From: PALSA-894 sp963828625
GTDB taxonomy: Bacteria; Pseudomonadota; Alphaproteobacteria; Rhizobiales; Xanthobacteraceae
Direction of reading: 5' to 3'
Assembly (NCBI GenBank): GCA_963828625.1
Contig: CAWHEX010000004.1
Location: 62,001 to 126,000 of the forward strand
Length of the DNA: 64,000 nucleotides
Shown: piece after piece, positions 52,876-62,264 of the stretch
Layout: each line of letters begins with the position of its first letter
Position numbering within the stretch: the stretch's first letter is position 1
Notes under the pieces: model-generated
Seen by the model: only the letters and a program-made list of their open reading frames with translations
Told to the model about the DNA's origin: nothing
Database searches by the model: none
Program-made: the position numbers and the translations under genes

Positions 52876-54561
52876 CTAGTTCTTGATCGCCATGCAGGCG
52901 ATTTCGTTTTTCTTGAAGTAGCGGCAGGCGGCTTCGGCCGTTTTCTCGTCGAGACCGGCGAAGCGGGCCCGATAGAGCTCCTGGCTGCCCTTGGTGACGC
53001 GTTCGGTGAACGGGTCCGCCTTAGCGAGCATGGCTTTGGCGAGTGTCTTGGCTTCGCGCAGACGTTCGTGCGCTTCGGTTTCCTTCGGGAATGCGCCGAC
53101 CTGGATCAGCCACGGGCCGCGCGGATGCGGCGTCTTGCTCGCGGCGGAAGGCAGTGCGACGGCCGCGGAGGCAGCCGCAGCGGTCTGGTAGACCGCCGCC
53201 GCAGGGACGGGGGCAGCGGCCGGTGCTGGCGCGGGCATGGGCAATTCAGCCAGTGCTGCGCGCGCGGCCGCGAGAGCGGGCGAGGGGGCTGGTGCAGCGG
53301 CGGGGGCCGGCGCCGCGACCGTGGCGGTTCGCGCGAAATGCGCCGGCGCGACACTCGCCTGCGGGGCGGATGTGACGAGCGGGACCAGCATTGCGGTCTG
53401 TACGTTGCCTGCCTTCACCGTGATGGTTTTCACCTTGACCGGGCTGATCGGCTCGCCGGAGCCCGGCTTGGTCAGATGTGCCGCGGGCGCGGTGGTCATC
53501 GGCGCGAGCGGTTGCGCGGTGGCGGCGGACGTCGTTCCGGAATCCGGCGCGCTCGCCTCTGCGGCAGCCTGCGCCGCAGCGGGCGCCATGGCGTCGGCGC
53601 GTGCGAGGCGCGCCTGCGGCTCGGGTTTTGCCACCTTCGCGGGCGCGGCTGCGACTTCAGCCGCCTCCGCGATCTTGGCGACGCTGCGCTGCGCCGAGGC
53701 GCTCGCGATGTGCTGCTCGATCAGCGTACGCATGCGCGCATCACGCGCGCCGCCCGACGCGCCGCCGAGCACGACAGCGACGATATGGCGGCTGCCGCGA
53801 TGGACCGACGACACGAGATTGAAGCCCGACGCGCGGGTGTAGCCGGTCTTGATGCCGTCGACGCCCTGCACGCGTCCGAGCAGCCTGTTGTGGTTGCGCA
53901 TCGCACGCCCGCCATAGGCGAAGCTCGGCGTCGCGAAATAACGATAGTAGCGCGGGAAACGGTCCTGGATCGCGCGCCCGAGCGTCGCCTGGTCGCGCGC
54001 CGTGGTGAGCTGGTCGTCGTCCGGCAGGCCCGATGCGTTGGCATAGACGGTGCGGCTCATCCCGAGCGCGCGCGCCTTGCGCGTCATCATGCGCGCGAAG
54101 CTTTCCTCGTTGCCGCCGATCGCCTCGGCGACGACGACCGCCGCGTCGTTCGCGGATTTCGTGACCAGCGCGCGGATCGCGTCCTCGACCGCGATGGTCT
54201 GGCCCGGCCGCAGGCCGAGTTTCGACGGCGCCTGCTCCGAGGCGTGCTCCGACACTTCGAGGCGCGAGTTGAGCTTGAGCTTGCCCGCTTCGATCTGCTC
54301 GAACAGCAGATAGAGCGTCATGATCTTGGTGAGCGAGGCCGGATGGCGCAGCGCGTCCGCGTTCGCGGCGTGCAAAGTTTGGCCCGAGTTCGCGTCGATG
54401 ACGAGCGCCGCGTAGGGCGGCGTATAAGCCGGTCCCTTGTGGCGCTTGCGCCGCCCGCGCGCATCGGCGGGATCGCTGCCGATTGCGGTGAGGGCGATGA
54501 CCGCCGCCAGTGCACAGAATCCAAAACGCAGGCCGACTGCCGGCCGGATCGTGCGGAGCAT
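52876..54561 (-). CDS. D-alanyl-D-alanine carboxypeptidase with SPOR domain
   Basis: 561 residues. Signal peptide (LRFGFCALAAVIALTAIG), then a class A low-molecular-weight PBP domain (about 40-300) with SLTK (active Ser), SAN and KTG. A very long Ala/Pro/Val linker (about 310-480) follows, ending in a SPOR domain (about 485-561, WLIQVGAFPKETEAHERL) that binds denuded septal glycan. It trims peptidoglycan in the periplasm. ATG 54561 is chosen at the signal peptide; upstream in-frame Met codons lack support. Confidence 0.92.
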   Translation of the reverse strand: MLRTIRPAVGLRFGFCALAAVIALTAIGSDPADARGRRKRHKGPAYTPPYAALVIDANSGQTLHAANADALRHPASLTKIMTLYLLFEQIEAGKLKLNSRLEVSEHASEQAPSKLGLRPGQTIAVEDAIRALVTKSANDAAVVVAEAIGGNEESFARMMTRKARALGMSRTVYANASGLPDDDQLTTARDQATLGRAIQDRFPRYYRYFATPSFAYGGRAMRNHNRLLGRVQGVDGIKTGYTRASGFNLVSSVHRGSRHIVAVVLGGASGGARDARMRTLIEQHIASASAQRSVAKIAEAAEVAAAPAKVAKPEPQARLARADAMAPAAAQAAAEASAPDSGTTSAATAQPLAPMTTAPAAHLTKPGSGEPISPVKVKTITVKAGNVQTAMLVPLVTSAPQASVAPAHFARTATVAAPAPAAAPAPSPALAAARAALAELPMPAPAPAAAPVPAAAVYQTAAAASAAVALPSAASKTPHPRGPWLIQVGAFPKETEAHERLREAKTLAKAMLAKADPFTERVTKGSQELYRARFAGLDEKTAEAACRYFKKNEIACMAIKN

Positions 54562-54869
54562 GAACTTCCCCGTCCTGACACTCGGATCCGAACAGGATCC
54601 GGTGGTCCCTGTTTGTCCACCTTCCGCCTGCGAAATCCGCAGACGGGCCAACCGCATGGTGGCAAAGTGAAACGGTAGTGGGAACGTACTTGCCAAAACG
54701 TTAAGCGGCGGGTCAGAGATTTTGCTTACAGCTCCAGCTTTTTGCTGCATTGCGGCTTGATTTTTTGTGCAGTGCGGTATATGTGGTTAACAACGCCGGC
54801 GCGTGCGGCCGGCACAACCAACGGATAGCCGGGCCCTGTGACCGCACGCGGTGGGCCACGAGAGGACAC

Positions 54870-55208
54870 ATGCTGAAGAATTTCGAGGACTTCCAGAAGC
54901 TCGGGAAAGACAACGTCGATGTCGCGCTGAAGCAGTTCGGCACCGTCTCCAAGGGCTGGCAGGCGATCGCCACCGAATTCGCCGACTACTCGAAGAAGAG
55001 CTTCGAGGACGGCAGCGCGGCGCTCGAGAAGCTGTTCGGCGCCAAGTCGCTCGAGAAGGCGATCGAGGTCCAGAGCGACTACGCCAAGACCGCCTACGAG
55101 GGCTTCGTTGCGCAGGCGACCAAGATGAGCGAACTCTACACAGATGTTGCCAAGGAGGCCTACAAGCCGCTCGAGGGCATCATGGCGAAGGCTGCGCCCG
55201 CGAAGTAA
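54870..55208 (+). CDS. Phasin family protein
   Basis: 112 residues, almost entirely amphipathic helix: NFEDFQKLGKDNVDVALKQFG, ATEFADYSKKSFEDG and VQSDYAKTAYEGFVAQATKM. This is the phasin_2 pattern of proteins coating polyhydroxyalkanoate granules or acting as small chaperones. AGAGGACAC precedes the ATG. An AT-rich stretch (54715-54790) upstream with TTGT...TATATG elements may hold its promoter. Confidence 0.9.
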   Translation: MLKNFEDFQKLGKDNVDVALKQFGTVSKGWQAIATEFADYSKKSFEDGSAALEKLFGAKSLEKAIEVQSDYAKTAYEGFVAQATKMSELYTDVAKEAYKPLEGIMAKAAPAK

Positions 55209-55232
55209 CGCGGCCGGCCAGACCCGGATTTG

Positions 55233-55261
55233 AAAAGCCCGGCGGTTTCGCCGGGCTTTTT
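55233..55261 (+). terminator. Rho-independent terminator of the phasin gene
   Basis: AAAAGCCCGGCG (55233-55244) pairs with CGCCGGGCTTTT (55249-55260), loop GTTT, followed by T. It is 25 bases after the phasin stop. Confidence 0.9.
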
Positions 55262-55285
55262 GCTTGTCTGTGCGGGGCGCAAAGA

Positions 55286-55313
55286 AAAAGCCCGGCCGAG
55301 AGGCCGGGCTTTT
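55286..55313 (-). terminator. Rho-independent terminator of the TadG-like gene
   Basis: AAAAGCCCGGCC (55286-55297) pairs with GGCCGGGCTTTT (55302-55313), loop GAGA. On the minus strand it is followed by a T-rich run (complement of 55281-55289). Together with the preceding hairpin it makes a back-to-back pair for two convergent genes. Confidence 0.88.
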
Positions 55314-55339
55314 CCGTGCGTGCGGCGCTGCCGCAGCGG

Positions 55340-56689
55340 TTACTTCGAGATGCGCAGCTGCGAGAGTTGCGTGCCGATCTGGTTGAACACGGTGTTGATC
55401 TGACCCGACGAGGTCACCGTGAAGAAGTTGCTCGGGCTGCTTGCGCAGTTCTTCAGCACCGTAGAAGTCGGATCGCCATCCGTGTTCACGTGGATCGTGT
55501 AGATGGTCAGTCCGGCGTTCTTCGCGTTGGTGCAGGCGAGGCTCATGCGCGCATCGACGGCCGATGACTGCGTGGAGCCGTTGCCATCCCAACGGTTCTC
55601 GGTGTTGAGACCGTCGCTCATCAGCACGATCACCTGCGAGTACTTGTAGTTCGCGTCCAGCGCCGGGACCGTGAACGGACCGCCGCCAGTCAAGGACATC
55701 CACGCCCACACGAGACCGATCGTCTGGTTGGTCGTGCCGTCCGCCTTCATCGTGTTGACGAGCGAGCTGAGCTTGTTCCAGTCGTAGGTCAGGCCCGTCA
55801 TCGCCACCGGGCAGCTGTCGTACTGCTCGGCCGGGAACTTGGTCGCGGCTGCGCTGGTCGGCGCGGTGCCCTGGACGTCGTACTCCTTGTCGCGGTCGGT
55901 GATGCAACCATTCCAGGTGTTGTGATTGTCCGGAACCCACGACGTCGTGGTCGAGCACTTCTTCTTCGTCTTGCCGTTCTTGCCGGTCTTGGTCGATGTG
56001 CAGGTCGTGCTCGACGTGTCCTGGCCGTTGTCATCATCCCAGTCTTCCCAGTCGACCCAGGAAGCGCCGGTGTAGCTCGAAGTGCCGACGTTCACGTCCT
56101 TGTTGAACGGAACGATCGAGACATAGACGTCGCCGTTGTTCGTCGCCGCGGCCTTGAGCTGGTCGAGCATGTTCTTGGTCGCGGTCTTGAGCGCGCCGAT
56201 CTTGTTGTCGGAGCTCATCGAGCCGGTATTGTCGAGCGCGAGGGCGACGCGCAGGCGATTGTTGCCCCACTTCACGGTCGCGGTGCTGCCGATGCTGAGG
56301 TTGTTGAAACCCATCACCCGCATGAAGGTCGTATCCATCGAGCCGCTGGCCGCGATGGTGAGCTGCGAGCCGCCCGCCGTCGTGTAGGTCGGCGTGATGA
56401 CGATGTTCTTCGCCTCGGGATGATTGAACATCGCGTTGAAGTAGGCGGTGGTCTTCTGCTGAAGCTCGCCCGGCGTCAGCGTCGGCGCGAGCTTGGCCAT
56501 CGCGAGCGAGGTCGCGTCGAGCGCGGATTGCAGCCCGGCACGGATCGAGTTGGCGCGGCTGTAGTCGACGGATGCGCCGACGAGGCCGAGCAAGGGGACG
56601 ACGGCGATCGCAAACATCGGCGCGACGCCGCCGCGGCGGTCTTTCATGAAACGGGAGAGCGACATGTCACGCATCCTGGTTATGAACAT
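55340..56689 (-). CDS. TadG-like pilus assembly protein with VWA domain (copy 1)
   Basis: 449 residues. A basic start and RRGGVAPMFAIAVVPLLGLVGASVDYSRA form the TadE/G-like type IV pilin N-terminus (one membrane helix). A periplasmic VWA domain follows with MIDAS LALDNTGSMS, a Ser/Thr/Lys/Asp-rich insertion (about residues 225-265) and VIVLMSDGLNTENRW. It ends QLSQLRISK. Such proteins accompany Flp/Tad pili and may be surface adhesins. No other tad genes are in the window. The start may be the second or third Met. Confidence 0.88.
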   Translation of the reverse strand: MFITRMRDMSLSRFMKDRRGGVAPMFAIAVVPLLGLVGASVDYSRANSIRAGLQSALDATSLAMAKLAPTLTPGELQQKTTAYFNAMFNHPEAKNIVITPTYTTAGGSQLTIAASGSMDTTFMRVMGFNNLSIGSTATVKWGNNRLRVALALDNTGSMSSDNKIGALKTATKNMLDQLKAAATNNGDVYVSIVPFNKDVNVGTSSYTGASWVDWEDWDDDNGQDTSSTTCTSTKTGKNGKTKKKCSTTTSWVPDNHNTWNGCITDRDKEYDVQGTAPTSAAATKFPAEQYDSCPVAMTGLTYDWNKLSSLVNTMKADGTTNQTIGLVWAWMSLTGGGPFTVPALDANYKYSQVIVLMSDGLNTENRWDGNGSTQSSAVDARMSLACTNAKNAGLTIYTIHVNTDGDPTSTVLKNCASSPSNFFTVTSSGQINTVFNQIGTQLSQLRISK

Positions 56690-56795
56690 TGCAGCAGATT
56701 GCCATGAAGGCTTTTAGATTCCGTTGAGTCACTTACGTACTTTCCGAGAGTTCTGATTCAGCTTCTGTTAACCATCACGACTTCAGTCCGGGCTT

Positions 56796-58058
56796 TTACT
56801 TTGAGAGGCGCGCGCCGGAGAGGCTCGCCGCGATCGAGGCGAATACCGGCGTCAACTGGCTTGCGGTCTGCACGTCGTAGAACATGTTGGGCGCGCTGGC
56901 GCAGTTCTGCAGCAGCGGGACGTTGCCTTCGATGACGCGCACGGTGAAAACGCGGATCTTCTCTTTCTTGAGATTGTCGCAGACGTTTTCCGTGCGCTTG
57001 TCGATCTGAGCTGCGTTCGTGGTGACGCGGTTCTGCGTGTTTTGACCGTCGGTCAGCAGGATCAGCACCTTTTCGACGTCGTTCTTGGTGGCCTGCGCCT
57101 GGTTCAACGGCTCGCTCTGGCTCAGTGCGTGCCACGCCCACATCGTGCCGATGGTCACATTGGTGTTGCCCGCCGGCGTCATCGCGTCGACGGTCGCATC
57201 CATTGCGTTCCAGTCGCTCGTCAGCGGCAGCACTTTTGTGAGCGCGCCGCAGTCTGCCACCGGGAAGAGGGTCGCGGGGGCGCCGTTCGGCGCGGTGTCC
57301 TTGACGTCATTGGGCTGATCGCGATCGGCAACGCAGCCCTGCCAGTTCGCCTTGGTGATCGTCGCGTCATAGGCGACCCAAGGCGAATCCGCGAAGCCGG
57401 TTCCGACGTTCACCACCGTGTTGAACGGGATGATCGCGATCTTGGTATCGTCCGGCAGCTTGGAATTCTTCTTCATTGTCGCGAGCAGCAACTTCACGGC
57501 CGATTTCAGCTCAGTCATCTTGTTCTTCGATGCCATCGATCCGGTGTTGTCGAGCGCGAGCGCGATTTCCAGCGCCTTGAAGCCCCAGCGCACCTGTGTG
57601 TCCGCACGCAGGTCAATCGTCTTCTTGCCGATCACCTGCGCGATCGCGGTGTCGATGGAGGCAGTGGCTTCGGCGACGACCGTGAAGTCGCCAGGCCCGT
57701 TGTTCTGCATCGAGAACGTGACCTTGAGCTTGTTCACGTCGGGACGGTCGAACTGGGCGTTGAAGTAGGCCTTGGCCTTTTTCTGAACCTGGCCGCTCTT
57801 GAGATCGAGCGCTTCCTTCGAGATCATGAGGGTAGTGGTATCGAGCGCGACCTGCATCGCGGTGCGCGCCGAATTCGCCCGGCTGTAGTCGACCGCAGCG
57901 GCGACGGCGCCGAAGATCGGGACCAGCGACAACGCGAAGATCACCGCGACATTGCCACGGCGATCCGTCTGCAATGCTGAGGCGCTGTCACGAAGTTGGC
58001 GGATCGCGCGGCGCGCCGAGGCGACGCAGCGGACGGTGAGGGGAACGGGTGCAATCAT
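56796..58058 (-). CDS. TadG-like pilus assembly protein with VWA domain (copy 2)
   Basis: 420 residues from ATG 58058. RRGNVAVIFALSLVPIFGAVAAAVDYSRA is the pilin-like helix, then a VWA domain with LALDNTGSMAS, FNTVVNVGTGF and VLILLTDGQNTQNR. It ends SIAASLSGARLSK. It is clearly a paralogue of the gene downstream (106-base gap), without the acidic insertion. The two probably form one transcript and may make a heteromeric surface structure. Confidence 0.88.
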   Translation of the reverse strand: MIAPVPLTVRCVASARRAIRQLRDSASALQTDRRGNVAVIFALSLVPIFGAVAAAVDYSRANSARTAMQVALDTTTLMISKEALDLKSGQVQKKAKAYFNAQFDRPDVNKLKVTFSMQNNGPGDFTVVAEATASIDTAIAQVIGKKTIDLRADTQVRWGFKALEIALALDNTGSMASKNKMTELKSAVKLLLATMKKNSKLPDDTKIAIIPFNTVVNVGTGFADSPWVAYDATITKANWQGCVADRDQPNDVKDTAPNGAPATLFPVADCGALTKVLPLTSDWNAMDATVDAMTPAGNTNVTIGTMWAWHALSQSEPLNQAQATKNDVEKVLILLTDGQNTQNRVTTNAAQIDKRTENVCDNLKKEKIRVFTVRVIEGNVPLLQNCASAPNMFYDVQTASQLTPVFASIAASLSGARLSK

Positions 58059-58088
58059 GAACCGCAGCCTTTTGCAAACTGCGCGCAA

Positions 58089-58531
58089 ATTGCCCGACAG
58101 ACTTTACGGATGAGTTGCAATTGGTTCGGAATGACGCGGATTTGCCAACATGTCTGACAAAGTGTGAATCGAACCGCAGACTCCCGGCGACGCACTGACT
58201 CGGCGTGAAATCGGCGGTCCGGCCGCTCTTGCGTGGCGCAAACAAGGACATATTTGCTGGTTCACGCGTCCTGCGGCGGGTGTTGACGTTCCAGGTGCCG
58301 GATTGTGGCCGGCTGGCGGTCCTTCGATTCCTTCGAATTTGCTGAATTCCATATAGTTTTTGTAAACTGCGATTCAGTCGTCCGCATTGAACCGGTGGTT
58401 CGGAACGGGCGGCAGGCGGCCGGGTTCACGTGACAGGGAGTGCATAGAAAACGTCGTTTCGTCGGGGAGCGGTTTCCGGCATCATTTCTCGATCCACCGC
58501 TCTCAGCGCGAACCGGACTGCGCGCAGAAAC
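58089..58531. promoter_or_regulatory. Divergent intergenic region, TadG-like / clpS
   Basis: A gap of about 440 bases between the divergent TadG-like gene and clpS. I find no gene in it: frames are short and unlike coding sequence. An AT-rich stretch at about 58326-58372 (TTCGAATTT...TATAGTTTTTGTAAA) is the likeliest site for clpS promoter elements, with a further TTGAAC at 58387-58392. No clear operator or riboswitch. Confidence 0.4.
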
Positions 58532-58924
58532 ATGAGTCGTTTGTCAGGACACAAGGAAGCCGTGCGACCCGATTTGCGCCCCCGAGGCGCGGACGACGAC
58601 CGCAGGCGGCGCAGCGGCGGCGGCAACGCGCCGGGCAACGCGGTCATCACGCGCACCAAGCCGCAGACCAAGAAGCCTTCACTCTATCGCGTGCTCATCC
58701 TGAATGACGACTACACGCCGATGGAGTTCGTCGTTCATGTTCTGGAGCGGTTTTTCAACAAAGACCGCGAAGCCGCGACGCAGATCATGTTGCACGTGCA
58801 TCATCACGGCATAGGCGAGTGCGGGATCTTCACCTACGAGGTGGCCGAAACAAAGGTGACGCAGGTGATGGACTTTGCACGCAAACACCAGCATCCTCTC
58901 CAGTGCGTGATGGAAAAGAAGTGA
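58532..58924 (+). CDS. clpS: ATP-dependent Clp protease adaptor ClpS
   Basis: 130 residues. A disordered basic N-terminal extension of about 45 residues (rich in Arg, Asp, Gly) precedes the ClpS core: YRVLILNDDYTPMEFVVHVLERFF, HVHHHGIGECGIFTYEVAETK and PLQCVMEKK. It binds N-degron substrates and docks them on ClpA. The extension is longer than in E. coli (106 residues total). clpA follows after 63 bases. Confidence 0.95.
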   Translation: MSRLSGHKEAVRPDLRPRGADDDRRRRSGGGNAPGNAVITRTKPQTKKPSLYRVLILNDDYTPMEFVVHVLERFFNKDREAATQIMLHVHHHGIGECGIFTYEVAETKVTQVMDFARKHQHPLQCVMEKK

Positions 58925-58987
58925 CTATATGGGGGCGAGACCGGGACGAGGGCGACCCGCAACAGTGACGACAACAACGAGATCGTA

Positions 58988-61411
58988 ATGCCAACTTTTT
59001 CGCGCAGCCTCGAACAGTCGCTCCATCGGGCACTCGCCCTCGCAAACGAGCGCCATCACGAATATGCGACGCTCGAGCACCTCCTGCTCGCGCTGCTTGA
59101 GGATCAGGATGCGGCCGCCGTCATGCGCGCCTGCAACGTCGATCTGGAAAAGCTCAAGCGCAGCCTGACCGCCTACATCGAATCGGAACTCGACAACCTC
59201 GTGACCGAAGGGAACGAGGATTCCAAGCCGACCGCCGGGTTCCAGCGGGTGATCCAGCGCGCCGTCATTCACGTGCAGTCGTCCGGGCGCGAGGAAGTGA
59301 CCGGCGCGAACGTGCTGGTCGCGATCTTCGCCGAGCGCGAGAGCCACGCCGCCTATTTCCTGCAAGAGCAGGACATGACCCGCTACGACGCGGTCAACTA
59401 CATCAGCCACGGCATTGCCAAGCGGGCAGGGCTGTCGGAGTCGAAGCCGGTGCGCGGCATCGACGAGGATACCGACGCCAAGACCGGCGATGAGAACAAG
59501 AAGAAGGGCGATGCGCTCGAGGCCTACTGCATCAACCTCAACAAGAAGGCGCGCGAAGGCAAGATCGATCCGCTGATCGGGCGCGACACCGAGATCAGCC
59601 GCACCATCCAGGTGCTGTGCCGCCGCCAGAAGAACAATCCGCTGTTCGTCGGTGATGCCGGCGTCGGCAAGACCGCGATCGCCGAAGGACTCGCGCGCCG
59701 CATCGTCAACGGCGAGGTGCCGGACGTGCTGCGCAACGCGACCGTCTTCGCGCTCGACATGGGCACGCTGCTCGCGGGCACGCGCTATCGCGGCGATTTC
59801 GAGGAGCGGCTCAAGCAGGTCATCAAGGAGCTTGAGGCGACGCCCGGCGCGATCATGTTCATCGATGAGATCCATACCGTCATCGGGGCGGGCGCGACCT
59901 CGGGCGGCGCGATGGATGCGTCGAACCTGCTCAAGCCGGCGCTCGCGGGCGGGACGCTGCGCTGCATCGGCTCGACCACCTACAAGGAATACCGCCAGTA
60001 TTTCGAGAAGGACCGCGCGCTGGTGCGCCGGTTCCAGAAGATCGACGTGAACGAGCCGACGATCCCGGACGCGATCGAGATCCTCAAGGGCCTCAAGCCC
60101 TACTTCGAGGACTATCACCGCCTGAAGTACACCAACGAAGCCATCAAGGCGGCGGTCGAGCTTTCGGCGCGCTATATCCACGACCGCAAGCTGCCCGACA
60201 AGGCGATCGATGTGATCGACGAATCCGGCGCGGCGCAAATGCTGCTGCCCGAGAGCAAGCGCAAGAAGACCATCGGCCTGAAAGAGGTGGAGACCACCAT
60301 CGCCACGATGGCGCGCATTCCGCCGAAGACCGTGTCAAAGGATGACGCCGAGGTGCTGGCGCATCTGGAAAACACGCTTCAGCGCGTGGTGTACGGCCAG
60401 GACAAGGCGATCAGCGCGCTGTCGTCATCGATCAAGCTCGCCCGTGCGGGCCTGCGCGAACCGGAGAAGCCGATCGGCTGCTATCTGTTCTCCGGTCCGA
60501 CCGGCGTCGGCAAAACCGAGGTCGCGAAACAGCTTGCTGCGCTGCTTGGCGTGGAGCTGATCCGCTTCGACATGTCGGAATACATGGAGCGCCACACGGT
60601 TTCGCGGTTGATCGGCGCACCTCCCGGCTACGTGGGCTTCGATCAGGGTGGACTGCTCACCGACGGCGTCGATCAGCATCCGCACTGCGTGCTTCTGCTC
60701 GACGAGATCGAGAAGGCGCACCCGGATCTGTTCAACGTGCTCCTGCAGATCATGGATCACGGCAAGCTGACCGACCACAACGGCAAGCAGGTCGACTTCC
60801 GCAACGTGATCCTGATCATGACCACGAACGCGGGCGCCGCCGACCTTGCACGCTCGGCCTATGGCTTCACGCGCACCAAGCGCGAGGGCGACGACGTCGA
60901 GGCGATCAACCGCATGTTCGCGCCTGAATTCCGCAACCGGCTCGACTCGGTCATCACGTTCGCGCACCTGTCCGAAGAGGTGATCTCGCGCGTCGTCACC
61001 AAGTTCGTGATGCAGCTCGAGACGCAACTCGCCGACCGCAACGTCACGATCGAGCTCTCCGACGAGGCCGCGAAGTGGCTCATGGGCAAGGGCTACGACG
61101 AGCAGATGGGCGCGCGGCCGATGGCGCGCGTGATCCAGGAGTATATCAAGAAGCCGCTCGCCGATGTCGTGCTGTTCGGTGTCCTCAAGGCCGGCGGGCA
61201 CGTGCGCGTCGTGCTCTCGAAGGACGAGGACAAGCTCAGCTTCGAGTATCCGGAAGGTCCGGTCACGCCGAAGCAGGAGAAGCTCCCGGAGCCGCGCAAG
61301 AATCGCGCGAAGCGCCGCGCGAGCCCGCGCAAGCCGCGCCCGTCCGGGCCGAAAGGCGGCACGCCGCCGAGCGGCAAGGGCTCGGTGCCGAAGGTCCCGC
61401 TCAAGGTTTGA
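58988..61411 (+). CDS. clpA: ATP-dependent Clp protease ATP-binding subunit ClpA
   Basis: 807 intact residues. N-domain (about 1-145), first AAA+ module with GDAGVGKT and MFIDEIHT, second with GPTGVGKTEV and LLLDEIEKAH, and the YGF-containing loop region (ARSAYGFTRTKREGDD) that contacts ClpP. The C-terminal tail (about 755-807) is a Lys/Arg/Pro/Gly-rich extension not found in E. coli ClpA (758 residues). It unfolds substrates delivered by ClpS. clpP is not in the window. Confidence 0.97.
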   Translation: MPTFSRSLEQSLHRALALANERHHEYATLEHLLLALLEDQDAAAVMRACNVDLEKLKRSLTAYIESELDNLVTEGNEDSKPTAGFQRVIQRAVIHVQSSGREEVTGANVLVAIFAERESHAAYFLQEQDMTRYDAVNYISHGIAKRAGLSESKPVRGIDEDTDAKTGDENKKKGDALEAYCINLNKKAREGKIDPLIGRDTEISRTIQVLCRRQKNNPLFVGDAGVGKTAIAEGLARRIVNGEVPDVLRNATVFALDMGTLLAGTRYRGDFEERLKQVIKELEATPGAIMFIDEIHTVIGAGATSGGAMDASNLLKPALAGGTLRCIGSTTYKEYRQYFEKDRALVRRFQKIDVNEPTIPDAIEILKGLKPYFEDYHRLKYTNEAIKAAVELSARYIHDRKLPDKAIDVIDESGAAQMLLPESKRKKTIGLKEVETTIATMARIPPKTVSKDDAEVLAHLENTLQRVVYGQDKAISALSSSIKLARAGLREPEKPIGCYLFSGPTGVGKTEVAKQLAALLGVELIRFDMSEYMERHTVSRLIGAPPGYVGFDQGGLLTDGVDQHPHCVLLLDEIEKAHPDLFNVLLQIMDHGKLTDHNGKQVDFRNVILIMTTNAGAADLARSAYGFTRTKREGDDVEAINRMFAPEFRNRLDSVITFAHLSEEVISRVVTKFVMQLETQLADRNVTIELSDEAAKWLMGKGYDEQMGARPMARVIQEYIKKPLADVVLFGVLKAGGHVRVVLSKDEDKLSFEYPEGPVTPKQEKLPEPRKNRAKRRASPRKPRPSGPKGGTPPSGKGSVPKVPLKV

Positions 61412-61434
61412 TCGGCAAGTTAGCAAGACAGAAA

Positions 61435-61472
61435 CGCCGGCCCGGTGGATTTCGGACCGGCGCTTTTCTTTT
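61435..61472 (+). terminator. Rho-independent terminator of clpA
   Basis: CGCCGGCCCG (61435-61444) pairs with CGGACCGGCG (61453-61462) with one mismatch, followed by CTTTTCTTTT. It is 24 bases after the clpA stop. Confidence 0.8.
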
Positions 61473-61494
61473 GCAGACGTTATAGTGCGCCCGC

Positions 61495-62262
61495 ATGACC
61501 TCAAACGCCGACATCGTCGTCGATCAGTTCACGCGTCAGGCAACGCCATTCGCGAACGCGCCGTCGATCCGCGACGAGGAGGCGCTGCGCCTGCTCGTGG
61601 AGTTCTCCGGCGCTCGCGCTGACGACACGGTGCTCGACGTTGCGTGCGGGCCGGGACTGGTGGTCGCGGCATTTGCGAAGGTCTGCCGCCACGCGACTGG
61701 CATCGATCTCACGCCCGCGATGATCGAGAAGGCGCGCGAGCACACGGCAGCGCTCGCGCTCACAAATGTCGACTGGCATGTCGCCAACGTGCTGCCGCTG
61801 CCGTTTCCCGACCGCGCGTTCGACGTCGTGGTTTCGCGGTACGCGTTTCACCATTTCCCTGATCCGCTTGCCGTGCTGCGCGAGATGGCGCGGGTATGCA
61901 AACGGCCCGGTCGCGTGGTCGTCGCCGACGTCGTGGTGTCGGAGGACCCGCGGCGCGCGGCTGCATTCAACCGCATGGAACGGCTGCGCGATCCCTCGCA
62001 TACGCGCGCGTTACCGCTCTGCGAATGGCGGACGCTTTTTGCGGAGGCTGGCGTGCCGGCGCCACGCGAGGCGTATTACGACGTGCGCAGTGAGCTTGAG
62101 GGCCTGCTCGCGACTTCGTTTCCCGCGCCGGACGACCTCCCGGTGATCCGCAAAATGTTCGAGGACTCGCTTGCCGATGACGGGCTCGGCATGAAGGTGA
62201 AGCGCAAGGATGGCAAGCTTCTGATGTCCTACCCGATCGCGGCCTTCGCGGCCGATGTCTGA
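61495..62262 (+). CDS. Class I SAM-dependent methyltransferase
   Basis: 255 intact residues. Motif I VLDVACGPGLV, then ATGIDLTPAMIEKA, NVLPLPFPDRAFDVV and HHFPDPLAVLREMARVCKRPG, the UbiE-like set. The C-terminal third (REAYYDVRSELEGLLATSF) resembles small-molecule methyltransferases. Substrate unknown. The ATG is at 61495 without a strong ribosome site. Confidence 0.88.
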   Translation: MTSNADIVVDQFTRQATPFANAPSIRDEEALRLLVEFSGARADDTVLDVACGPGLVVAAFAKVCRHATGIDLTPAMIEKAREHTAALALTNVDWHVANVLPLPFPDRAFDVVVSRYAFHHFPDPLAVLREMARVCKRPGRVVVADVVVSEDPRRAAAFNRMERLRDPSHTRALPLCEWRTLFAEAGVPAPREAYYDVRSELEGLLATSFPAPDDLPVIRKMFEDSLADDGLGMKVKRKDGKLLMSYPIAAFAADV

Positions 62263-62264
62263 GC

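Noticed and set aside
52801..54678. Antisense frame of 625 residues opposite the D,D-carboxypeptidase
   Set aside because: Same high-GC shadow effect; low-complexity Arg/Gly composition and no domain.
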